From NCBI GenBank assembly GCA_024511045.1, contig JANEMG010000169.1, forward strand, positions 1 to 5,731: DNA of 5,731 nt, in the 5' to 3' direction. Below the pieces are notes generated by a model. That model worked only from the letters and a program-made list of their open reading frames with translations, was not told the origin of the DNA and searched no databases. This document shows, one piece after another, positions 1-5,583 of the stretch. The stretch is from Gammaproteobacteria bacterium. GTDB taxonomy: Bacteria; Pseudomonadota; Gammaproteobacteria; Methylococcales; Methylomonadaceae. Both the position numbers and the translations under genes were made by a program. Numbering within the stretch: the first letter of the stretch is position 1; the number at the start of each line of letters is the position of its first letter.

Positions 1-120
1 GAATATTACCAAGCACTAATTTATCCGCCATATTAGTCGGCTCTAATGTTCATTGCTCCAAAAAATTGGGAAACTTCAGTATTATTACAGAATGTTGCTT
101 TTGTGGTAGATTGACAGGCA
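1..120. other. AT-rich region upstream of dapF, no firm gene
   Basis: This stretch is clearly AT-richer than the genes that follow and should hold the leader, and perhaps the promoter, of the dapF operon. I could not find a well-spaced -35/-10 pair. Small dyads are visible: ACTAAT (15-20) with ATTAGT (32-37), and CCAA-AAAA-TTGG (58-69). A TTGACA hexamer at 111-116 has no matching -10 and lies too close to the dapF start. On the minus strand an ATG at 31-29 opens ten codons (MADKLVLGNI) that run off the window edge. On the plus strand frame 1 gives eleven codons ending in TAG at 34-36. Either could be the edge of a neighbouring gene, but neither has enough sequence or a good ribosome-binding site to be called. 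Confidence 0.35.
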
Positions 121-951
121 ATGAACATAGAATTCACGAAGATGCATGGCCTGGGCAACGATTTTGTCGTTATCGATGCCATCCGGCAGCAGATCGCATT
201 GACCGCGGAGCAGATCCACTTTCTTGCCGATCGCCATTTTGGTATCGGTTGCGACCAGGTGCTGCTGGTGGAGCCTGCTGTCAGCGGCAATGCCGATTTC
301 CGCTACCGGATTTTCAATGCCGATGGCGGCGAAGTGACCCAGTGCGGCAACGGCGCCCGGTGCTTCGCGCGCTTCGTACGCGAGCACGGGCTTTCCGACA
401 AGGAGCAGATTCGGGTGGATACCGGATCCGGACAGCTGCTGCTGCGCTTTCATGACGATGGCATGATCACCGTAAATATGGGCATTCCACGCCACAAACC
501 GGCGCAGATTCCCCTGCAGGCGGAGCAGGAATCGAAGTTTTACACCGTTTCCGTTGCCGACACGGAAAAAGCCTTTGGCGCTGTTTCCATGGGCAACCCC
601 CATGCGGTGCTGCAGGTCCATGATATCAGGACTGCTCCGGTCGATGAACTGGGTCCGATCCTGGAAAGACATCCGTTTTTCCCGGAACGGACCAATGTCG
701 GCTTCATGCAGGTCATCGATCGCCGGCATATCCAGCTACGCGTCTATGAACGTGGTGCGGGTGAAACCCTGGCCTGCGGCAGCGGCGCCTGCGCGGCCGT
801 GGTGGTGGGCATCGAACAGAATTTGCTGGACCAGAGGGTGACTGTGACATTGCCGGGTGGTGCACTGAGCATCGAATGGCAGGGCCGCGGCCATCCCGTT
901 TACATGACCGGCCCGGCGGTCACGGTATTCGAGGGGACGATAACATTATGA
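121..951 (+). CDS. dapF: Diaminopimelate epimerase
   Basis: A cytosolic, cofactor-independent racemase-type enzyme that converts LL-diaminopimelate to meso-diaminopimelate, the direct precursor of lysine and of the peptidoglycan cross-linking residue. The 276-residue product matches the usual family length of about 274. It begins with the typical MNIEFTKMHGLGNDFVVID. It has two pseudo-symmetric halves, each supplying one catalytic cysteine: Cys75 in QCGNGARCFARF and Cys219 in GAGETLACGSGACAA, which act as the thiol base/acid pair. Residues 65-72 read FNADGGEV, where the common form is FNADGSEV, so a usual serine is glycine here. The start at 121 is supported by homology; the upstream GACAGGCA gives only a weak Shine-Dalgarno. 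The stop codon overlaps the start of the DUF484 gene as ATGA, implying translational coupling. Identification is secure. Confidence 0.97.
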   Translation: MNIEFTKMHGLGNDFVVIDAIRQQIALTAEQIHFLADRHFGIGCDQVLLVEPAVSGNADFRYRIFNADGGEVTQCGNGARCFARFVREHGLSDKEQIRVDTGSGQLLLRFHDDGMITVNMGIPRHKPAQIPLQAEQESKFYTVSVADTEKAFGAVSMGNPHAVLQVHDIRTAPVDELGPILERHPFFPERTNVGFMQVIDRRHIQLRVYERGAGETLACGSGACAAVVVGIEQNLLDQRVTVTLPGGALSIEWQGRGHPVYMTGPAVTVFEGTITL

Positions 952-1670
952 GCCAGAAGCAGGAAACATCTACGGACATCACGCCCGGCCAGGTGGAAGA
1001 CTATTTGCAGCGGCATCCGGAGTTTTTCAATGATCATCTGGATTTGCTGGAGCAATTGACCATCCCGCATCCCTCCGGCGAGGCGGTATCGCTGATCGCC
1101 AAGCAACTGGAGATCTTTCGCACACGACATCAGGAAATAGAGGACCAGCTCAACACATTGATCGATATCGCCAAGGAAAACGATGTCCTGTTCGATCGCA
1201 TGCACGAACTCACGCTGGCCATGCTGGATGCCTCGACGCTGCAGGAAGCGACAGGCAATCTGCAGCATGTGCTGGTCGAAAGCTTTCATGCCGATTTCGT
1301 CGCGCTGCGTCTTTTTCAGGAGCGGACGGAGGACGCCCCGGTAGATTTGTTCATGGACACTGGGGACCCCCGGTTGATCCATTTTCAGGACATCCTGGAC
1401 AACAATCAACCGCTTTGCATTCGCCCCACGCCTGCCCAGGCCACGTGCCTGTTTGGCGATTCCGCCTTGCGGGTGAAGTCCTGCGCCATCATCCCGCTGA
1501 TGTTTACCGAACTGGAAGGGCTGCTGGCGATCGGCAGTCAGGAGCAGGACCGTTTCCATTACAACATGGGTAATCTTTTTCTCAACCAGATGAGCGAAAT
1601 TGTCGGTACCCGGCTGATTGCATTGCTGCATCAGCAGGAAGCGTGGGGCGATGCAAAGTCAGGCAGTTGA
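948..1670 (+). CDS. DUF484 family protein (GAF-like domain)
   Basis: A 240-residue member of the DUF484 family (E. coli YigA type), found between dapF and xerC in many Gammaproteobacteria. No biochemical role is established. Residues about 14-95 form the family's helical N-terminal part, with VEDYLQRHPEFFNDHLDLLEQL followed by IPHPSGEAVSLIAKQLEIFR and then a charged, probably coiled-coil helix. Residues about 96-227 resemble a GAF-type sensory fold, ending in SCAIIPLM, GLLAIGSQ and DRFHYNMGNLFLNQM. No signal peptide or membrane segment is visible, so it is probably cytosolic. I chose the ATG at 948 because it overlaps the dapF stop as ATGA, has GAGGGG 11 nt upstream, and begins just before the conserved region. 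An in-frame ATG at 876 would lie inside dapF and add 24 unrelated residues. Its 3' end overlaps xerC by 20 bp. Family call is confident; function unknown. Confidence 0.92.
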   Translation: MSQKQETSTDITPGQVEDYLQRHPEFFNDHLDLLEQLTIPHPSGEAVSLIAKQLEIFRTRHQEIEDQLNTLIDIAKENDVLFDRMHELTLAMLDASTLQEATGNLQHVLVESFHADFVALRLFQERTEDAPVDLFMDTGDPRLIHFQDILDNNQPLCIRPTPAQATCLFGDSALRVKSCAIIPLMFTELEGLLAIGSQEQDRFHYNMGNLFLNQMSEIVGTRLIALLHQQEAWGDAKSGS

Positions 1671-2565
1671 ACAGCTGGAGGATTTCTTCCGGCAGTTGCA
1701 GGTTGAAAAGCGTGCTTCGGAGCACACGCTGAAAAATTACCGCAGGGATATCCGGCATCTGGTCCATTACTGCGACCAGCAAGCCATTCGGAACTGGGCG
1801 GATCTGCAGCAGTCAGACATGCGTGTGCACATGGCCGACCGGCATCGACAGGGACTGGGCAGCAGCAGCCTGCAGCGGGAGCTTTCGGCGCTGCGCGGAT
1901 TTTTCAATTATCTGTTGAAAAAACGCCTGTTGCCGGTGAATCCCGCGCAGCAGGTACGCGCGCCCAAACAGCCCAGGAAATTGCCCAGGATCCTGGACGT
2001 CGATCAGATTACCGGACTGCTCGAGGCCGGGGTCGACTCACTGCTGGAAATCCGCGATCTGGCCATGCTGGAGTTGTTCTATTCCTCGGGGCTGCGCCTC
2101 GCCGAACTGGCTGCTCTGAATCTGCAGGATATCGATCTGCAAAACCGGCAGCTGCGGGTACGCGAGGGCAAAGGCAAAAAGTCCAGGGAGCTGCCCATCG
2201 GCCGCAAAGCCGCGGCGGCGCTGCAAAACTGGCTGCAGGTGCGTCCCCGGCTCTGTCAGGATGGGCAGCCTGCGTTGTTTATCGGCAGCCGCAGCGGTAG
2301 GCGCCTGGGCAACCGCGCCATCCAGCTGCGGCTGCAGCGCTGGTGCCGGCAAAAGGGTGTCCCGGAGCATGTTCATCCGCATATGCTGCGGCATTCCTTT
2401 GCCAGCCATCTGCTGGAGTCCAGCCAGGATCTGAGGGCCGTACAGGAACTGCTGGGACACAGCAATATCAGCACCACGCAGATCTATACGCATCTGGATT
2501 TTCAACATCTTGCGGCGGTCTATGACCAGACCCATCCCCGCGCGAAAAAAACCTGCAAGAAATAA
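1651..2565 (+). CDS. xerC: Site-specific tyrosine recombinase XerC
   Basis: XerC works with XerD at the dif site, under FtsK control, to resolve chromosome dimers at division. The 304-residue protein has an N-terminal SAM-like DNA-binding domain (about 5-90, with SEHTLKNYRRDIRHL and SSLQRELSALRGFFNYL) and a C-terminal catalytic domain (about 110-295). All tyrosine-recombinase residues are visible: Arg149 (SSGLRLAEL), Lys174 (GKGKKSRELP), His244 and Arg247 (HPHMLRHS), His270 (LLGHSNI) and the nucleophile Tyr279 (TTQIYTH). The start at 1651 lies inside the DUF484 gene with AGGAAG nine nt upstream; an upstream in-frame ATG at 1618 would add eleven residues of no family character. Length and the dapF-DUF484 context argue for XerC rather than XerD or a phage integrase. 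The usual E. coli downstream neighbour, the HAD phosphatase yigB, is not next here. Confidence 0.96.
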   Translation: MQSQAVEQLEDFFRQLQVEKRASEHTLKNYRRDIRHLVHYCDQQAIRNWADLQQSDMRVHMADRHRQGLGSSSLQRELSALRGFFNYLLKKRLLPVNPAQQVRAPKQPRKLPRILDVDQITGLLEAGVDSLLEIRDLAMLELFYSSGLRLAELAALNLQDIDLQNRQLRVREGKGKKSRELPIGRKAAAALQNWLQVRPRLCQDGQPALFIGSRSGRRLGNRAIQLRLQRWCRQKGVPEHVHPHMLRHSFASHLLESSQDLRAVQELLGHSNISTTQIYTHLDFQHLAAVYDQTHPRAKKTCKK

Positions 2566-2673
2566 TCATCTGCGCCACTGCGCCGCGATTAAAAACCTGA
2601 TATCATTGAACAATATTTTTTCCGGGCCGGGGTGCCTGGCGATTCCCACCTTAGATTTAAAAAGACAGCAAAT

Positions 2674-2678
2674 AGGAA
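2674..2678 (+). promoter_or_regulatory. Ribosome-binding site of the DUF2333 gene
   Basis: AGGAA lies 7 nt before the ATG at 2686 and fixes that start. The surrounding 120-bp gap after xerC (2566-2685) contains AT-rich patches such as TGATATCATTG near 2599, but no -35/-10 pair with normal spacing and no hairpin with a T-run. The DUF2333 gene may therefore be read through from xerC or use a promoter I cannot recognise. Confidence 0.6.
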
Positions 2679-2685
2679 ACAGTAA

Positions 2686-3690
2686 ATGCCTGAAACCACA
2701 TCACATGAAAAAGGGGTACTCTGGGGTATCGGCGGCTTAGTTACATTCATTATTATCGTCATTATGGTTGTGGGCTGGTATTGGAGCAGTGAACCCGATC
2801 GATTCGATGTGCAGGAGGAAGCGCTGCTGCGCAGCAAGAAAACCGATGTCTCGCAACTGCCCACGGGTTACGTCTACGCCAATACGCTGGCGCATATCGC
2901 GGAAATGCTACTCAACAAGCCCGGCGGCTATATCACCAACGACGTGGCCCCCCCGGGGGTTTTGCTGGACGATATCACCAGCTTCGAATTCGGTGCCCTG
3001 ATCATGCTCCGCGATGCCACCTCGGCATTGCGCAACCACCTGGCGCGTTCGCAGTCACAGTCCGCCGAAGACCCGGATCTTGCCAAGGCGGAACCCTATT
3101 TCTACTACGAACACGATTCCTGGGCCCTGCCTTCCACCGAGAAGGAGTACAACAAGGGTATCGGCGCACTGCATCGCTATATGGAGCGGCTGGGCAACAA
3201 GGATGCCAAGACACCGGCGCAGTTCTATTCCCGGGCCGACAATCTCTGGCAGTATGTCGAAGTGATCATCAAGCGCCTGGGCGGGCTTTCCACCCGCCTG
3301 GCCGCCAGTACCGAGCGTTTTGAAAATCGCTATACGGCAGGTGGCGATGTCGTGCTCCTCGAAGAACAAAATGCGACGATCAGAAAAACACCCTGGATTG
3401 ACATCGACAACATTTTCTGGGAATCCCGTGGCGCCGCCTGGGCGCTGCTGCATATCCTGAAGGCGATCAAATATGACTTCCGGGACATTCTGCTGGACAA
3501 AAGAGCGATGAAAACCGTCGACCAGATGATCCTGGCCATGGAGCATGCCCTGGAGCCGGTATTGAGCCCGATGATTCTGAACGGCAACGGCTTCGGTATC
3601 TTTGCCAATTACTCCCTGACCATGGCCAATTACATCGCCCGGGCCAATGCCTCGGCACTGGATTTGCGTGACGTGATGAACCGCGGATAG
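2686..3690 (+). CDS. DUF2333 family inner-membrane protein
   Basis: A 334-residue protein that I recognise as DUF2333 (COG5345 type), a conserved but uncharacterised family in Proteobacteria. A short N-terminal tail (1-10) is followed by one strongly hydrophobic membrane segment (about 11-31, VLWGIGGLVTFIIIVIMVVG). The rest is a large soluble domain rich in charged residues, presumably facing the periplasm since the few residues before the segment form the short end. Conserved-looking blocks are LPTGYVYANTLAHIAEMLL (about 60-78), NKPGGYITNDVAPPGVLLDD (about 79-98), EPYFYYEHDSWALPSTEKEY (about 136-155), and a C-terminal ANYSLTMANYIARANASALDLRD. No catalytic motif is evident. The start is set by AGGAA at 2674 and by the membrane segment beginning near residue 11. 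The DUF4389 membrane protein follows 103 bp downstream, so the two could share a membrane-associated role, but that is inference. Confidence 0.88.
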   Translation: MPETTSHEKGVLWGIGGLVTFIIIVIMVVGWYWSSEPDRFDVQEEALLRSKKTDVSQLPTGYVYANTLAHIAEMLLNKPGGYITNDVAPPGVLLDDITSFEFGALIMLRDATSALRNHLARSQSQSAEDPDLAKAEPYFYYEHDSWALPSTEKEYNKGIGALHRYMERLGNKDAKTPAQFYSRADNLWQYVEVIIKRLGGLSTRLAASTERFENRYTAGGDVVLLEEQNATIRKTPWIDIDNIFWESRGAAWALLHILKAIKYDFRDILLDKRAMKTVDQMILAMEHALEPVLSPMILNGNGFGIFANYSLTMANYIARANASALDLRDVMNRG

Positions 3691-3716
3691 ACCGGTATTT
3701 TATACCCATCAGCTGT

Positions 3717-3745
3717 ATCTGGCAGGAAAGATTGATGTGCCGGAT
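3717..3745 (+). other. Possible mRNA hairpin between DUF2333 and DUF4389 genes
   Basis: ATCTGGCA (3717-3724) can pair with TGCCGGAT (3738-3745) over eight pairs including one U-G wobble, around a 13-nt loop. There is no T-run after it, so it is not an intrinsic terminator. A smaller hairpin, GGTAT-TTT-ATACC (3694-3706), lies just before it. Both would sit in the leader or inter-cistronic region of the DUF4389 gene. They may be chance pairings. Confidence 0.2.
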
Positions 3746-3793
3746 TGTCAGGGATGGAAGCAATCATTGGGCAATTGAATTGAAACAAAGACT

Positions 3794-4132
3794 ATGCAAG
3801 AAGACATTCAAAGCAATCTGAAAAAACTGGGAACCTGGCAGCGCATATTTTTCATGCTGATCTTTATCGTTATCGTCGGGCTGGTGCGCATCCTGCTGTG
3901 GGCAGTGATATTGCTGCAGATTGCCTCGGCGCTGCTGACCGGTAAAGCCAACGACAATATTCTCAGCTTCGGGCGCAGTCTGGCAGCCTACATTTACCAT
4001 ATCCTGCTTTTCCTGACCTTCAATTCCGACCGGCTGCCGTTTCCCTTTTCCGACTGGAGCATTACCGAACAGGCGGAAGCCGCGTTGCAGGGGCCGAAAA
4101 CCAGGACGCGCAACAGCGGTTCGAATTCCTGA
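3794..4132 (+). CDS. DUF4389 family small membrane protein
   Basis: A 112-residue protein matching the DUF4389 family, whose function is not known. After a polar N-terminus (1-17) it has a long hydrophobic stretch at about 18-48 (RIFFMLIFIVIVGLVRILLWAVILLQIASALL), which could be one long or two short membrane helices. A second hydrophobic segment is at about 62-76 (SLAAYIYHILLFLTF). The family's signature follows: FNSDRLPFPFSDW (76-88). The last 24 residues are polar and probably disordered. The ribosome-binding site is weak (AAAG six nt before the start), but residue 1 fits the family start and no better ATG is near. It sits between the DUF2333 gene and dinB on the same strand, with gaps of 103 and 133 bp, so operon membership is uncertain. 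Confidence 0.88.
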   Translation: MQEDIQSNLKKLGTWQRIFFMLIFIVIVGLVRILLWAVILLQIASALLTGKANDNILSFGRSLAAYIYHILLFLTFNSDRLPFPFSDWSITEQAEAALQGPKTRTRNSGSNS

Positions 4133-4147
4133 ACATCAGCTGCGCGC

Positions 4148-4249
4148 ATGGCTTGTTCTTGCTGTACAAACGCTCGGTGTTGCCAGTACGAAGCGCATTT
4201 CCTGGACCTGGACAGCATGCTGTTCGAGCTGACATTGGCCGTCGGTTAA
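4148..4249 (+). CDS. Possible 33-residue cysteine-rich mini-ORF (doubtful)
   Basis: An ATG at 4148 opens 33 codons ending in TAA at 4247-4249, 16 bp before dinB. The product would start MACSCCTNARCCQYEAHF and end LDLDSMLFELTLAVG, with five cysteines in the first twelve residues and an acidic, hydrophobic tail. No Shine-Dalgarno precedes the ATG and I recognise no family. The reading frame could be random in a 133-bp spacer. The alternative reading is an untranslated dinB leader, or decayed coding sequence, since two other frames through 4133-4230 are also open. Recorded because translation ending here could couple to dinB, which lacks a good ribosome-binding site of its own. Confidence 0.15.
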   Translation: MACSCCTNARCCQYEAHFLDLDSMLFELTLAVG

Positions 4250-4265
4250 TTTTGGGTTCCAGAAC

Positions 4266-5342
4266 ATGGCGCGCAAAATCATTCACATCGACATGGATGC
4301 TTTTTTTGCCGCTGTCGAGCAGAGGGATTTTCCGCAATATCAGGGAAAACCGCTGGTGGTCGGCGGCATGCCCGATTCACGTGGGGTGGTTTCCACCTGC
4401 AGTTATGAAGCCAGGAAATATGGTATCCATTCTGCGATGCCCGCCGCCAGGGCATTGCAGCTGTGCCCCCAGGCCATTTTCGTCAAGCCTCGGTTTGCCG
4501 CCTACCAGGAGGCATCCCGGCAAATACGCGAGATTTTCCGGCAATATACCGATTTGATCGAACCGCCATCCCTGGACGAGGCCTATCTGGATGTCAGTCT
4601 GGCAACCGCCTGCCGTGGTTCGGCGATGCTGATCGCCGAAGACATCAAAAGGAAAATCACGGCAGCAACGCAATTGACTGCGTCGGCAGGGGTTTCCTAC
4701 AACAAGTTCCTGGCGAAAATCGCCTCCGACCTGAACAAACCCAACGGCATCCACCTGATCACCCCGGAGCAGGGGCCTGCCTTTGTGGAAACCCTGCCCA
4801 TCGGCAGGTTTCATGGCATCGGCAGGGCCACTGAAGCGAAAATGCTGGCGCTGGGCATCAAGACCGGCCGGGATCTGAAAAAATGTTCCCGGGAGCTGCT
4901 GCTGCAGCAGTTTGGCAAGGTCGGCAATTTTTATTACCACATCGCCCGCGGCATCGACAACCGTCCGGTCAACAACCACCGCACGCGCAAATCCTTCGGT
5001 GTGGAAATGACTTTTCAGCAGGATATCGATGATCCTGAACTCATCACCCGGCATTTCCAGGACCTTCTGAACAAGGCGCTGAACAAACTGCAGCAGAAAA
5101 AGCTCGTCGCCAGAACCATCACCATCAAAATCAAATACGCCAATTTTGACTTGATAACCCGCAGCCGCACCCTGAATTCCCCACTGATGACGGTAACATC
5201 CTGCAGCCGGCTGGTTGCCGATCTATTGAAGAAAACCGAAATAGGAACACGCAAGATCCGGCTGCTGGGGGTGGCTTTTTCGTCGCTGGAAGAACAGGTG
5301 CAGAGCCGTTCCGGCGTCAGGCAGATGGACCTGTTTGCCTGA
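4266..5342 (+). CDS. dinB: DNA polymerase IV (Y-family, DinB)
   Basis: A low-fidelity polymerase that bypasses damaged template bases and extends mismatched ends. The 358-residue protein is close to the E. coli length of 351. The N-terminal catalytic region contains HIDMDAFFAAVE with metal ligand Asp9 and steric-gate Phe14, YEARKYGIHSAMP (48-60), and PSLDEAYLDV with Asp104 and Glu105. SAGVSYNKFLAKIASDLNKPNG (140-161) is the typical fingers/palm block. A helix-hairpin-helix thumb motif lies near 178-200 (PIGRFHGIGRATEAKMLALGI). The little-finger domain covers about 240-345. The tail QMDLF (353-357) is close to the beta-clamp consensus QL[SD]LF and should tether it to the sliding clamp. The start at 4266 is fixed by homology; the bases before it (TTTTGGGTTCCAGAAC) offer no good Shine-Dalgarno. 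I found no 16-bp LexA box in the upstream gap, so SOS control is not apparent from this window. Confidence 0.97.
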   Translation: MARKIIHIDMDAFFAAVEQRDFPQYQGKPLVVGGMPDSRGVVSTCSYEARKYGIHSAMPAARALQLCPQAIFVKPRFAAYQEASRQIREIFRQYTDLIEPPSLDEAYLDVSLATACRGSAMLIAEDIKRKITAATQLTASAGVSYNKFLAKIASDLNKPNGIHLITPEQGPAFVETLPIGRFHGIGRATEAKMLALGIKTGRDLKKCSRELLLQQFGKVGNFYYHIARGIDNRPVNNHRTRKSFGVEMTFQQDIDDPELITRHFQDLLNKALNKLQQKKLVARTITIKIKYANFDLITRSRTLNSPLMTVTSCSRLVADLLKKTEIGTRKIRLLGVAFSSLEEQVQSRSGVRQMDLFA

Positions 5343-5345
5343 GCG

Positions 5346-5359
5346 GGACAAAACTGTCC
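5346..5359. repeat. Short inverted repeat just after dinB, with a third copy
   Basis: GGACA (5346-5350) and TGTCC (5355-5359) form a 5-bp stem with a 4-nt loop three bases after the dinB stop. A further GGACA at 5390-5394 lies within TCGGACA (5388-5394), which is the exact complement of TGTCCGA (5355-5361). The middle arm can therefore pair with either side. Neither hairpin has a T-run on the plus strand, so neither looks like an efficient dinB terminator. Confidence 0.35.
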
Positions 5360-5393
5360 GAAGTGGCTGATGTCAGGATGCAGAATCTCGGAC

Positions 5394-5424
5394 AAAAAAA
5401 ATGCGGCCTGGATCAGGCCGCATT
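5394..5424 (-). terminator. Intrinsic terminator for minus-strand transcription
   Basis: AATGCGGCCTG (5400-5410) and CAGGCCGCATT (5414-5424) are perfect complements of 11 bp around a 3-nt loop. On the minus strand the GC-rich stem runs straight into eight Ts (5401-5394), the standard form of a Rho-independent terminator. It would end the yggS transcript or the candidate small RNA. On the plus strand the A-run precedes the hairpin and no T-run follows, so it should not be a strong terminator for dinB. Confidence 0.9.
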
Positions 5425-5480
5425 CGAATAAGGAGGATAGTTGAACTCTGGTCTCTAAAAAAGAGCGCATTCAAGAGTTG
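5394..5480 (-). ncRNA. Candidate small RNA (or yggS 3' UTR)
   Basis: Read on the minus strand from about 5480, this gives an RNA of about 87 nt. A 5' hairpin can form from AACTCT (5479-5474) with AGAGTT (5449-5444), with an inner CTCT/AGAG stem (5465-5462 with 5456-5453) closing on a U-rich loop. A single-stranded linker follows that contains CCTCCTTA (5436-5429), and the molecule ends in the strong terminator with eight Us. This layout, with a 5' stem-loop, an open C/U-rich seed and a terminator with a U-tail, is that of many Hfq-dependent small RNAs. A -10-like TATGAT lies 5-7 nt before the proposed start. No protein frame of useful length exists. I do not recognise a named family. It could equally be the 3' untranslated region of yggS, either unprocessed or released as a 3'-derived small RNA. 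Confidence 0.4.
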
Positions 5481-5485
5481 CAGCT

Positions 5486-5514
5486 ATCATAGCGAATTGA
5501 TCGCTGGAAAAAAA
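5486..5514 (-). promoter_or_regulatory. Possible promoter of the candidate small RNA, with dyad in the spacer
   Basis: On the minus strand, TATGAT (5491-5486) differs from the TATAAT consensus at one position. At 17-bp spacing the -35 would fall in a run of Ts (5514-5509), a poor match to TTGACA. A better hexamer, TTGCCA (5522-5517), is 25 bp away and too far. An inverted repeat AGCGA-ATTGA-TCGCT (5491-5505) fills the spacer and touches the -10, which is a typical position for a repressor or activator site. The weak -35 would fit a regulated promoter, but the element may also be fortuitous. Confidence 0.3.
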
Positions 5515-5583
5515 TGTGGCAAATTGCCGCGCGACAGATTGTCGCAGGCCGGTCGGAAAACTGCCGTCAGGCATGGCGATGGC

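Noticed and set aside
1..31. Possible divergent gene start on the minus strand (MADKLVLGNI, running off the edge)
   Set aside because: Only ten codons, no clear Shine-Dalgarno, and AT-rich spacer sequence can give this by chance. The sequence left of the window would settle it.
111..116. TTGACA hexamer just before dapF as a -35 box
   Set aside because: No -10 at suitable spacing, and transcription would begin inside the dapF coding region.
1651..2565. Tyrosine recombinase as a sign of an integrated mobile element
   Set aside because: Length, motifs and the dapF-DUF484 context are those of housekeeping XerC; no attachment-site repeats or phage genes are present.
2590..2626. Terminator after xerC around the T-run at 2616-2621
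   Set aside because: The only pairing before the Ts is a short AT-only stem, too weak to be called an intrinsic terminator.
4202..4215. CTGG-N6-ACAG upstream of dinB as a LexA site
   Set aside because: Half-site spacing is two bases short and one arm is off consensus.
4377..5054. Long minus-strand open frame opposite dinB (225 codons), and similar ones opposite dapF and the DUF484 gene
   Set aside because: They are antisense shadows of well-supported genes, show no family character and lack ribosome-binding sites.
5429..5458. Plus-strand leader peptide: TAAGGAGG followed by TTG and five codons
   Set aside because: The peptide would be five residues with no plus-strand gene downstream; the octamer is better viewed with the minus-strand hairpin and terminator.
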